NCBI RefSeq assembly: GCF_003269035.1 | Contig: NZ_QLTK01000007.1 | Coordinates: 62,001-126,000, forward strand | Direction of reading: 5' to 3' | DNA: 64,000 nt | From: Paraburkholderia bryophila | Lineage (GTDB): Bacteria; Pseudomonadota; Gammaproteobacteria; Burkholderiales; Burkholderiaceae | Shown: one piece after another, positions 55,605 to 63,190 of the stretch | Numbering within the stretch: the stretch's first letter is position 1 | Layout of the letters: each line of letters opens with the position of its first letter | Position numbers and translations under genes: made by a program | Notes under the pieces: model-generated | What the model was told of the DNA's origin: nothing | Database searches by the model: none | Seen by the model: only the letters and a program-made list of their open reading frames with translations

Positions 55605-56204
55605 ATGAAAAACATCGCCATCAAAGAATTGCGTCCGACGCAGATGACACACGGCGAACGCGAAGTCGCGAAGAAAACGGACGATTACCGGAAGCTCAGC
55701 GGGCATGACCTCAAAATGGCCATCGCCGAAAAAGCCTGTCCTCATAATGCTGGGACCCGCGGGCAGGCCTTACGTTATTGACCATCGTCACATCGCCGCT
55801 GCCCTGCGTCTTGTTGGCATATCGGATGTTCCGGTCGTGCTGGTTGAGGACCTTTCGTCGATGGAACCGGAAGAATTCTGGTTCACGATGGAGAACCGTC
55901 GATGGGCATATCCGTACGACGTACGAGGCCAGCGCCGGCCTTTTGCCGAGATGCCGCGGCACGTCTGGCAGCTGGCGGACGACGTCTGCCGGAGCCTCGC
56001 AGCCTTTGCGCGAGAGGCAGGCGCGTACGGAAGAACCTCTACCCCGCTCGAAGATTTCAGGTGGGCAGATTTCTTCCGGAGCATGCTTCCATTGCCCTCG
56101 GGCGATGAACAGTTCAGAAGATTTTGAAACAGGCGATAGCCCTTGCGAAGACCGATTCAGCTGCCGGGTTGCCCGGCTACATCGGTCCCACTCAACCGCA
56201 TTGA
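55605..56204 (+). pseudogene. ParB/Srx-like protein gene with two frameshifts
   Basis: The first frame reads MKNIAIKELRPTQMTHGERE and breaks in a run of five A at about 55729-55733. The next reads PVLIMLGPAGRPYVIDHRHI and AAALRLVGISDVPVVLVEDL, the ParB/Srx fold, and continues to 56127. A third frame then gives QAIALAKTDSAAGLPGYIGP and a TGA at 56202-56204. Joined, this is a normal-looking protein of about 200 residues. One extra A and one base change in the TTTTGAAAC region explain both breaks. Confidence 0.72.
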
Positions 56205-56272
56205 ACCTTGGAGGGTAAGGACAGGGCCTGGCGAACCGCTATGTCAAGGCCAAACCAACGGAGTAGACAGTG

Positions 56273-56779
56273 ATGGAACTGCTCGTTGCACTTTTTGGTG
56301 AGGGCAAGGACCTGACCAGCCTACAGATGTCTGCGCGGGCGGCGGCGATATTCTTCGCGACCCTTATCTTTATCCGCATATCTGGTCGCCGGTCGTTCGG
56401 TCACCGTTCACCATTCGACCACGTCATTATGGTTCTGCTCGGTGCGACGCTGAGCCGCGTAATTGTAGGCGCTTCAGCGGCGGTCCCGACACTTATAGCG
56501 TCGCTCGTTCTGGTTTTGATACACCGTGCGCTCGCGTGGGCCTGCGTGAGGTCGCAAACGCTAGAATCCCTCACTGTCGGAGTTGAGAGAGACCTATTCC
56601 GCGATGGCCAGTTCAGCGAACGGGAAATGTCCGCGGCCCTGGTTACTCGAAGGGACGTCGCCGAGGCAGTCCGCCAGGAACTCGGCACGCACGACCTCGG
56701 TAAAGTGCGAAGTGCCAATCCTGAACGCAACGGCGAAATTAGTCTTATCCGGAAAGAGACGGGCTTCGGCGGGGGATAG
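56273..56779 (+). CDS. DUF421 (YetF-like) membrane protein
   Basis: The 168-aa protein has two to three membrane helices (AAAIFFATLIFIRISGRRSF and VIMVLLGATLSRVIVGASAA regions) followed by the DUF421 cytoplasmic part (RDLFRDGQFSEREMSAALVT, then VRQELGTHDLGKVRSANPER and NGEIS). DUF421 proteins are linked to spore and envelope functions in Bacillus; their role here is unknown. It is a single gene, convergent with the small minus-strand gene at 56900. Confidence 0.88.
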   Translation: MELLVALFGEGKDLTSLQMSARAAAIFFATLIFIRISGRRSFGHRSPFDHVIMVLLGATLSRVIVGASAAVPTLIASLVLVLIHRALAWACVRSQTLESLTVGVERDLFRDGQFSEREMSAALVTRRDVAEAVRQELGTHDLGKVRSANPERNGEISLIRKETGFGGG

Positions 56780-56899
56780 CCCACTGCCGTTATTGAGGCC
56801 CACAGGGAAACGCACAACGCACAACGCTGAGCGCTGCTTCGATATGCAACTGCGCAGATGCTATTCATCAGCCCATAATCCTCCTAATGCCTTCGTTTC

Positions 56900-57226
56900 T
56901 CACCAAGCTAGAAGAACGCGCAGCCTTCGCATCAACCAATCAGTTTCCGGCCGTTCCGTCCACCCCTTCGCCTCAATTGCTCGTCGCACTCGCCGCAACG
57001 TCTCATCGTGCGAATGGTCGGGATTCTTGGTCGCATCCTTGATGGTCTTGGGAACAAGCTGATGCGCGAGGTCTTCGCAAACCTTCCACCGCTCGGCCCG
57101 CTCTTCTGCAGTCAGACCAGCGACGAACTTGCCGTCAGTTATTCTGGCCGCAAGTTTTGGCTGAGCGCCAGAAAGAGCAGCCGGCGCAAGGTCTCGAGGG
57201 AAGTCGTCAGGTACGGATGTGCTCAT
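56900..57226 (-). CDS. unrecognised small protein (intact paralogue of 50593 relic)
   Basis: The protein of about 108 aa has a conserved-looking core, RAERWKVCEDLAHQLVPKTI and NPDHSHDETLRRVRRAIEAK, ending in Trp-rich DWLMRRLRVLLAW. The start at 57226 is where similarity with the relic at 50593-50880 begins. The upstream frame to 57424 is not protein-like. The two copies 6 kb apart, one broken, show duplication within this region. No family is recognised. Confidence 0.6.
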   Translation of the reverse strand: MSTSVPDDFPRDLAPAALSGAQPKLAARITDGKFVAGLTAEERAERWKVCEDLAHQLVPKTIKDATKNPDHSHDETLRRVRRAIEAKGWTERPETDWLMRRLRVLLAW

Positions 57227-57540
57227 TTGAAAATTCCGATGACTTGCGTAGATATCAAAACTCCCACGCGCTTGGTCCGTGTCTTCAAGGATTCTTTGCG
57301 ACGCAACCGTGCGACGGCCAAGTCGGCTCCCAGTTTTTCGAGAACATGATGTGTGGCCGGCGGCGGTTGTCGAAGAGCGCGAGCAGTCTTTGGCATAAAT
57401 ATAGAGCTTCGTGTACCGGGCCAATTCGTCGATATTTATGTGTACGTCCGCTGGTCAATAGCCCTGTAAACGGTCAGGTCAAGAGCTCTGCCTCGGGTAT
57501 GTACGCACAGACGATTTCTCTGCCGCCAAGGTCGGCTTCG
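57227..57540. other. short gap without a gene
   Basis: About 314 bases between the end of the eight-gene cluster and the small gene at 56900. Nothing recognised. Confidence 0.35.
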
Positions 57541-58008
57541 TCACAGTTCGTCGAGCTTTACCTTGATTGCCCGATTCACAGAATCTAGACGGGATTGTGC
57601 AAGCGTCGACAGTCGAGACTCATCGTGTAAGACCTTGACCAGTACCTTGAGTACAATGGCAGCCGCGTCGTCCTCTGGCTCGTAGCACACCGGTCCCGTG
57701 TGACAGTCAGGAGCGCCTTTGCATCGCACATTCGCGCTGGCGCGACCGTTGCAGGCATGTACATCCAGGCGTGCCAGCGATACGACTTTGGTGCCGGCTT
57801 TGCGACCAATCAAAACCGTGAAGCACTGACCAGCGGGCCGGGGTACGCTATATTTGTCGGCGCACATTTCCAGCAATCGCAGCGTCTCTTCCAGCGTGGT
57901 GTAGGGCGAGCGGTCTTCGGGCACGACACTGCCATCAATTTCGCAAATGGGCACAAGCGCCGTCAGGTCGCCGTCATACTCTCCGTCATAAAACGTAATT
58001 TTAAGCAT
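57541..58008 (-). CDS. unrecognised protein, last gene of the eight-gene cluster
   Basis: The protein of about 155 aa starts MLKITFYDGEYDGDLTALVP, contains four to five Cys in the middle (CKGAPDCHTGPVC) and ends in a helical region. Its start overlaps the previous gene by eight bases, so they are coupled. It shares with that gene a C-terminal DDA-x-AI-x-KVL pattern, suggesting they are distantly related. No family is recognised. Confidence 0.65.
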   Translation of the reverse strand: MLKITFYDGEYDGDLTALVPICEIDGSVVPEDRSPYTTLEETLRLLEMCADKYSVPRPAGQCFTVLIGRKAGTKVVSLARLDVHACNGRASANVRCKGAPDCHTGPVCYEPEDDAAAIVLKVLVKVLHDESRLSTLAQSRLDSVNRAIKVKLDEL

Positions 58009-58414
58009 CAGCGGCCTCAAGAACTTTGATTGCAATGGCTACAGCGTCGTCCGTTGACCCGACCGGAATCGGGCCAACGTCGAGTCGCGGTAGAGTGCTG
58101 TAAATCCGCGCATGCGCAGCTTCGTCCTCGACACTAATGTCTACAAGCCACGCTGTAAGCGTCCGTGGCAATGACAGCGTCCGCTGCTTTATTTTGAGCG
58201 TTATAGCTTTCGAGACAGGAAACGGTCCTTGTATGGACCTTGAGCGCAGTGCAGCGATGCATTGCTGCCGAGGAGTGCCCTCGAACGTAATCGACCGCCC
58301 CTCAAAGACTGGGGGCGAGCGCAATTGGTCGCAGAGCGCCTCCAGACGGCCCACATACACGCGGACTCGTGTGTCTACGAGCGGGTCTGGCACCTGGTAA
58401 CTTGTGGCGCCCAT
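58001..58414 (-). CDS. unrecognised protein of the eight-gene cluster
   Basis: The 137-aa protein has no membrane segment. Its pattern is mixed strand and helix (RVYVGRLEALCDQLR, then TLKIKQRTLSLPRTLTAWLV), ending DDAVAIAIKVLEAADA. It overlaps the next gene by eight bases. It is 63 bases after the HAD-like gene. No family is recognised. Confidence 0.65.
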   Translation of the reverse strand: MGATSYQVPDPLVDTRVRVYVGRLEALCDQLRSPPVFEGRSITFEGTPRQQCIAALRSRSIQGPFPVSKAITLKIKQRTLSLPRTLTAWLVDISVEDEAAHARIYSTLPRLDVGPIPVGSTDDAVAIAIKVLEAADA

Positions 58415-58477
58415 AGGATTTCTCCGTGCATCAGGGCGATGCTTAGCTAAAGCCAGCTCCGCGCATCTCGCCCATCC

Positions 58478-59002
58478 TCACATTTTCTTGAAATTTGACT
58501 GCAGCCCCGCACGCAGCGCTTCTCGATTGCTGCTGGCCTCAAGCCCAGTATCCGACAACCGCAAAAAGCGCGAAGTAAGGTGAGTTGGAACGCAGCGAAA
58601 ATTGCCGCCAATCGCAAGCCAGCTCTTCAAGCGGTGCGCAGTCGCGTGACGTACGACGGGCCCAACATCGCCGCAACCATTTTCTGTTTCATCAATGCGC
58701 GGCGGAAACTCACGCGTAGTACCAGTCACCCTTTGGCTAAGCGCTGTAGGCAGCAAGCCGATTACCTTCTCGTCGCCAACCCACCATGCCCAATTCGTCG
58801 TAAGCACTATTCGCAAGCATGGATATGGCGTCAACGCATCTATCAGATGATGTGCCTCGGCAAACGGCTTCCCACCTGATTCCAGACTTACCCTTCCCAG
58901 CGTATCCAGCCACGCTTCACTGTGATGTAGCACATTCTCGAACCCTAGATACAGCGTGGGCGTGTCTGAATTCATTGCTGTTGTGACGTCAATTTCGGTC
59001 AT
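58478..59002 (-). CDS. HAD-fold protein with altered catalytic motif
   Basis: The protein of about 174 aa matches the HAD-like family found as domains of RNA-repair proteins (PF18143): LYLGFENVLHH, then the IDALTPYPCLRIVLTTNWAW block with the second HAD motif, and SWLAIGGNF late. In active relatives the first motif is LDFDGVLH; here the two Asp are Gly and Glu, so phosphatase-type catalysis is unlikely. The start at 59002 has GGAG upstream. It is in the middle of the eight-gene leftward cluster. Confidence 0.7.
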   Translation of the reverse strand: MTEIDVTTAMNSDTPTLYLGFENVLHHSEAWLDTLGRVSLESGGKPFAEAHHLIDALTPYPCLRIVLTTNWAWWVGDEKVIGLLPTALSQRVTGTTREFPPRIDETENGCGDVGPVVRHATAHRLKSWLAIGGNFRCVPTHLTSRFLRLSDTGLEASSNREALRAGLQSNFKKM

Positions 59003-59082
59003 AGATAAACGTCTCCCGCGCCTTTGCTCTGTTTGCAATGCCGCATGACGCGCAGGTCATCGACAGACACGCTTGAAAACAC

Positions 59083-59544
59083 TTAACCTCGCACAAAGTA
59101 CAGCCAATCGTGCCAGTACGCGCAATCTTCCGGTTCTGGGTCTTCATCAATCAGGGGCCGCGTTTTGTTTTCAATTCGGCGAAAAAAATGCGTTCGAGCA
59201 GGCTCGGGAACCTCGCGAAGCCTGACATACCGGGTACCTTCGGGGGTTGTGTGCATTGGGACATCTGGTTGCAGGGGCCGCGGCGGTAGCTGGTCCGCGT
59301 TGTCGCCTAGTGCAGCGGAAATGCTGCGCGCGACTAAATCCCAAATCGATGCGGACCAGCGCGGGTACGCGGAGACATGCCCTGCCCGCACACTACCGAG
59401 GCCGTCTTCATAGAGGCGCGCTTCGTAATCGGCAAGAGCCCCATCCGCAATACGCCCGATGTCCGCAGTAGCAATCACGCGCTTGCCAGATTCTCGACCA
59501 TCTGGCCACAACTCAACCGTCACTCGCAGCACGAATACCCCCAT
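59083..59544 (-). CDS. unrecognised protein of the eight-gene cluster
   Basis: The 153-aa protein begins with a strand-rich part (VLRVTVELWPDGRESGKRVI), which resembles the start of phage or plasmid hypothetical proteins. A helical stretch (SIWDLVARSISAALGD) and a charged end with Trp/Tyr (YWHDWLYFVRG) follow. It is 48 bases after the small gene at 59593. The family is not recognised. Confidence 0.6.
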   Translation of the reverse strand: MGVFVLRVTVELWPDGRESGKRVIATADIGRIADGALADYEARLYEDGLGSVRAGHVSAYPRWSASIWDLVARSISAALGDNADQLPPRPLQPDVPMHTTPEGTRYVRLREVPEPARTHFFRRIENKTRPLIDEDPEPEDCAYWHDWLYFVRG

Positions 59545-59592
59545 CCCGTTGGTGTGTCCCGTCGAAAGTTGCGCTCCGTCGGCAGGCCAGCG

Positions 59593-59826
59593 CTATGGGC
59601 ACATGTCTTCAATGGCTACATGCCTGCTTGCCTTCACGGGACCTGCCAAGCTCAAGATTGCCAATTCCTCTGCCCGAACAATCACGCCGCCCTGGAGCAG
59701 CACGTGCCACTTCAGTTGCGTATCGGGTCCCACCCTGAGGGCGGCTTTCATATTCACAGCAGAGATGAAGCATCCTTTTGACGTCAAAGTTGCCTCGACC
59801 ACGATAGTCACGTTCCTACCACGCAC
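59593..59826 (-). CDS. unrecognised 77-aa protein of the eight-gene cluster
   Basis: A 77-aa protein, strand-rich (NVTIVVEATLTSKGCFISAV, VLLQGGVIVRAEELAILSLA), with a GTG start and GGAGG upstream. It fits the spacing of the cluster. No family recognised; status as a gene rests on the ribosome site and position. Confidence 0.5.
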   Translation of the reverse strand: MRGRNVTIVVEATLTSKGCFISAVNMKAALRVGPDTQLKWHVLLQGGVIVRAEELAILSLAGPVKASRHVAIEDMCP

Positions 59827-59937
59827 ACTGCCTCCGCTTGTAGCCGATTAGCCATCGATATGACGCAACGGTAGTTGACCGTTGAATAGGGTCTCAAGAC
59901 GGTCCTCAACTGATGCAAAAGTTGTGATTCACCGAGC

Positions 59938-60396
59938 CTATGACAGTAACCTGGTAGTTTTCCTATCCACGCTTTTAGCCACCTTGCAAGCTTCCCCAAC
60001 AGTAACGCCCGGCAACCGGGGGTTCGTTTCGTGCACCCATTCTGCAAGCAGTTGCGCAGTGGCGATTTCGTCGGGTGAAGCGGCCATTGATGTCAATCCC
60101 GCGTGCATGACACCCGCGGCAGGATGGCCCAGTTCCGTCACGTCCAAGCCACGCGCAACGACGACTTCTAGACAACAGAAGTAAATGCTTTCAAATGCGC
60201 ACCACATTCGGGTATGCTGTGACAACGCCGAGTTATGTGCATCCCGCAGATAAATCGAACTCATCACGAGACGGGGATATCGAGCATCACACTTCGGCCT
60301 GCAGCCACGAATCAAGCGCCCTAGCGTGAAGCCAATGACCGCAAACGCAGCTGGCATTAGCAACAATGGGAGCAGTTGATTCATGAGTCGATTCAT
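59938..60396 (-). CDS. unrecognised membrane-anchored protein of the cluster
   Basis: The 152-aa protein has one N-terminal membrane helix (LLPLLLMPAAFAVIGFTLGR) followed by a soluble helical part with several Cys. The ATG at 60396 has GGGAG eight bases upstream. No family is recognised. It lies between two other small genes of the same strand. Confidence 0.6.
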   Translation of the reverse strand: MNRLMNQLLPLLLMPAAFAVIGFTLGRLIRGCRPKCDARYPRLVMSSIYLRDAHNSALSQHTRMWCAFESIYFCCLEVVVARGLDVTELGHPAAGVMHAGLTSMAASPDEIATAQLLAEWVHETNPRLPGVTVGEACKVAKSVDRKTTRLLS

Positions 60397-60509
60397 CGTC
60401 TACGCTCCCATCCCCAGCGCCTATTCTCGCGCTGTGGCGACAATGAAGCACTTGCCGTGGTACGACTGCGTGCGCCTCCACGCAGCTATGCTTCGGCGCA
60501 CACTGGTTT

Positions 60510-60920
60510 CTACAAGGCCGAAGCTTTTTGCCTGGTATTCCTCAATGCTGCTTCGGCGAATAAGTAGATAAAAACATTCCTTCGACTTGAATCGACTGGC
60601 GAACCCGACTTCGGATGCAGCATCGTTGCCTCGAACGACGACTGCAGGACGTTTCGCACGCTCGACGCGCTTATCAGCTCCCTTCGCTTCCTCAACCCAC
60701 GCCGGCGACGCTGGATGTAACCCTCAAACCGGCGAGCAAATTCGATGGCCAGTTCGGCTAAGGCAAACTCAATCAACGACCGACGTGCACGCAATGATGG
60801 CAGAGGCCACGGCGTCTCATTGGGCCAGCGGTAACGCCATCGATGATGCGGAACACGCCGCAGACTCCGCGTTGCCACGCGTCTGCTACCGCGAAAACTC
60901 CGTCGCGCCGGTGACTTCAT
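60510..60920 (-). CDS. unrecognised basic protein of the cluster
   Basis: The protein of about 136 aa is highly basic (for example GYIQRRRRGLRKRREL), perhaps nucleic-acid binding. It begins inside the end of the BPSL0761-like gene (35-base overlap). The first part is less protein-like than the second, so the true start may be further in. No family is recognised. Confidence 0.45.
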   Translation of the reverse strand: MKSPARRSFRGSRRVATRSLRRVPHHRWRYRWPNETPWPLPSLRARRSLIEFALAELAIEFARRFEGYIQRRRRGLRKRRELISASSVRNVLQSSFEATMLHPKSGSPVDSSRRNVFIYLFAEAALRNTRQKASAL

Positions 60921-61167
60921 GAAGGGTGCCCTTTTGCTCAACCTGCTTGGTATCTACCGCTACCAAATCGTGCTGCGGTATCGCCCAAACTGAGGGCAAA
61001 ACAGCACTTGATGCAGAAATGTCGGTATCGGACGGGAAGTGCCGCAGTAGGCTCATTGCGAGCGTTCGCACCAGCCGCGCGTCGACATCCGAAATCCCTT
61101 CGGCAACTGACTCGAGAAATCGTCGGGCACCAGAAATCGAACGCGTCCGTTCCGCCGGAGTCGTCAT
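60886..61167 (-). CDS. BPSL0761 family protein
   Basis: The 93-aa protein begins MTTPAERTRSISGARRFLES and has a later LLRHFPSDTDI, the pattern of the small BPSL0761 family of Burkholderia, which is of unknown function. A GGAGG site is well placed. It is the first gene after a perfect palindrome (61228-61249) and heads the eight-gene leftward cluster. Confidence 0.72.
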   Translation of the reverse strand: MTTPAERTRSISGARRFLESVAEGISDVDARLVRTLAMSLLRHFPSDTDISASSAVLPSVWAIPQHDLVAVDTKQVEQKGTLHEVTGATEFSR

Positions 61168-61227
61168 GCTTTGCCTCCACCGAGCTGAAGAGACCGAAAT
61201 GGCAAATTCAAGCCCATATTCGCTACA

Positions 61228-61249
61228 ATAATCGCATATGTGCGATTAT
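61228..61249. promoter_or_regulatory. palindromic operator of the eight-gene cluster
   Basis: ATAATCGCA-TATG-TGCGATTAT is a perfect 9-4-9 palindrome, 60 bases before the start of the BPSL0761-like gene. An almost identical one precedes the DUF6471 gene (61624-61645). The -10 box of the leftward promoter could overlap its arm (GATTAT). Confidence 0.75.
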
Positions 61250-61333
61250 GCAAATACTTAATATTGCGGCCGCGCCGTTGCTCCCGGCAGACCGGACATA
61301 TCGATTCGGTGTCGTTCGACGACGTCACTTTGA

Positions 61334-61564
61334 TTACGGCACGTCGGTGATATCGACGCGGAAGTCAGTACGGCCAAGGGCGCGCATGCACTGGAGATAG
61401 AAGGCGAAGGAAAAGCTACCCCGGGATAGTTTGCTGGCGATGGAGCGTTCTGTCTCCGCCACCCCAATCTGCGCCATCGCATTTGCGAGCTGGCGATAGG
61501 TAATGCCTTGGCGAGCAAGCTCGGCCCGCAGCACATTCCCCGCGATTTGGTACCAGTCCGCCAT
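61334..61564 (-). CDS. DUF6471 helix-turn-helix protein
   Basis: The protein of about 76 aa has the DUF6471 pattern: LRAELARQGITYRQLANAMA followed by ETERSIASKLSRGSFSFAFY, a compact helix-turn-helix. It has palindromes on both its own promoter and that of the next gene, so it is the likely repressor of the cluster. The start at 61564 is chosen by homology; the ribosome site is weak. Confidence 0.82.
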   Translation of the reverse strand: MADWYQIAGNVLRAELARQGITYRQLANAMAQIGVAETERSIASKLSRGSFSFAFYLQCMRALGRTDFRVDITDVP

Positions 61565-61623
61565 CCGCCTGTGACCTGATTGCAAAAGGCGGATTATTCC
61601 TTGCCTCCTTCGGATACGCTCCT

Positions 61624-61645
61624 ATAATCGCATATATGCGATTTT
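61624..61645. promoter_or_regulatory. palindromic operator of the DUF6471 gene
   Basis: ATAATCGCA-TATA-TGCGATTTT, the same 9-4-9 design as at 61228-61249 with two changed bases in the right arm. It is about 60 bases before the DUF6471 start and overlaps the expected promoter. Confidence 0.72.
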
Positions 61646-62043
61646 TAGTCCATATACGCGTTGCGATTTATCTCAAAAGTACACGCCTGCCTGAGCGGGC
61701 GCGGGATGCTTTCGATAGACCGCCGTTAGGCATTAGGAGCTAAAGATGACCGCGCTCCACTGCTTCAGACCATGCTCTGCGTTTTTGCGGCGACGACGGA
61801 TTGCGCCCGTGCAAGCGCAGCCGTATTCGTGCTGGCCAGTGGGATTCCTTTAGGTCAGTCCCGCCTACCCCGCCCTCGGCAACAGCATCTGTCAGGACTC
61901 GCGAGCCCGACGCCCCAGTTTTATCTAAAGAAAACCGGCCTCGCGTCGCCCGCCCCTAAATTTTTGAAAAAGTTTTACCCGGCCATTTCTCGCTACATGT
62001 CCTGAGCACATGTCGCTCAAGGACATTTATTACGGAAGTTGTC
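61646..62043. other. probable end region of a Tn7-like element
   Basis: This gap precedes tnsA. It holds an imperfect tandem repeat of about 42 bases (61895-61936 and 61937-61979, both beginning GG-CTCGCG) and a bulged inverted repeat, ATGTCCTGAGC (61997-62007) with GCTCAAGGACAT (62015-62026). These may be transposase-binding or operator sites. No gene is called; a plus-strand frame over the repeats is not convincing. The precise transposon end was not found. Confidence 0.45.
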
Positions 62044-62898
62044 ATGGCAAAGGGAATACAGAAGTGGAGCGAGCCGGTGATTGAACGGCTCTTTAAAGAG
62101 GGTCAAGGTTCCGGAGAGGGCCCAGATTACGTGCCTTGGGTCGGGGTCCACGACATGGCATCAATGGGGCGCACGCATCGCGCATGGAGCCCGGTCTATG
62201 GCCGCACCATACATCTTCAGTCGGATGTTGAGTGGCGTACATTCCTGCTCCTCGAATTCTCTCGCAAGTTTCCCGAGTTGTACGAAGGCTATCCACTTGA
62301 ACGCAAACTGACGCTAGAGATTGCGGCAGCACTCGGTATCAAGCACCCCTACTATCCCGGCACGCATGTCCCGACGGTAATGACTGTGGATTTTCTCGGT
62401 GTTGATAAGCGGGGTGGCGACCTGCGCATCGCGGCCTTTGATTGCAAACGCTCGGAGGACATGGATGCAAAAAACGCAGACCACATCATCGCCAAGCTAC
62501 AGATTACGCGAGCCTACTTCGCCGGCATGAATGTGCCACACCATCTGGTACTGCATTCACAGTTGCACATGCAGCTGGTCAAGAACATTGAGTGGATTCG
62601 CGGTGGAATTGCGAAGACCGGCGAAGACGAAGCGTATGTCGGCTACATCAGTGAAAAATCTAATCAGATGTTCTACGAACTCGCGAACAGCTCGTACAAC
62701 GGAACCCTCGTCGAGTACTGCCAGAAGTTCGATGAACGCCATGGATTGCGAAGTGGCGATGCGTCACGGGCGGCTCGAATGCTTCTTTGGGACCGCAGGC
62801 TGAAATGCGACCTGCGCAACTCCGACGTGGCCAAACTTCCACTCCAAAGCTTCCTTGTCGAGGCTGATTCTGCCTCCCAGCGAGCCGTCGGGCAGTAA
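62044..62898 (+). CDS. tnsA: Tn7-like endonuclease TnsA
   Basis: The 284-aa protein matches TnsA. The catalytic residues appear as Glu63 in SDVEWRTFLLLEF, Asp116 in TVDFLGV and Lys135 in AFDCKRSED, at nearly the spacing of Tn7 TnsA (63, 114, 132). The C-terminal part is the winged-helix-like TnsC-interacting region. TnsA cuts the 5' strands in cut-and-paste transposition. It is followed by a 66-aa gene and tnsB in the same direction. In Tn7 tnsA lies just inside one transposon end. Confidence 0.9.
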   Translation: MAKGIQKWSEPVIERLFKEGQGSGEGPDYVPWVGVHDMASMGRTHRAWSPVYGRTIHLQSDVEWRTFLLLEFSRKFPELYEGYPLERKLTLEIAAALGIKHPYYPGTHVPTVMTVDFLGVDKRGGDLRIAAFDCKRSEDMDAKNADHIIAKLQITRAYFAGMNVPHHLVLHSQLHMQLVKNIEWIRGGIAKTGEDEAYVGYISEKSNQMFYELANSSYNGTLVEYCQKFDERHGLRSGDASRAARMLLWDRRLKCDLRNSDVAKLPLQSFLVEADSASQRAVGQ

Positions 62899-62947
62899 GA
62901 CCTTTAACAACCAGACCTCCGCTTACTCGACTTTAAGGACATATCTC

Positions 62948-63148
62948 ATGTTTCCTAGCAACCCCTCCTCTGAAGGCGCCGTCGAATTTATCATTCAACG
63001 CGCCAACCCTCAGTGCACCCAAATGTATGGGACCCCGACGTTCCACAGGAACTCAAGGAAATCGACCGGCCTCGATTCAACGCTCACCTACGACCAGTTC
63101 CTTCAGTTTCTCAAGAAGGCAATCGCAGAAGGGAACCGGTCGCTCTAG
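62948..63148 (+). CDS. 66-aa protein between tnsA and tnsB
   Basis: The protein has a hydrophilic start and a helical end (YDQFLQFLKKAIAEGNRSL). AAGGA lies nine bases before the ATG. No family is recognised. Its fixed place between tnsA and tnsB suggests a role in, or regulation of, transposition, which I cannot test here. Confidence 0.5.
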   Translation: MFPSNPSSEGAVEFIIQRANPQCTQMYGTPTFHRNSRKSTGLDSTLTYDQFLQFLKKAIAEGNRSL

Positions 63149-63190
63149 GCATTCGGCGTTTCCATCGGCACAACATACACTGAGAAAATC

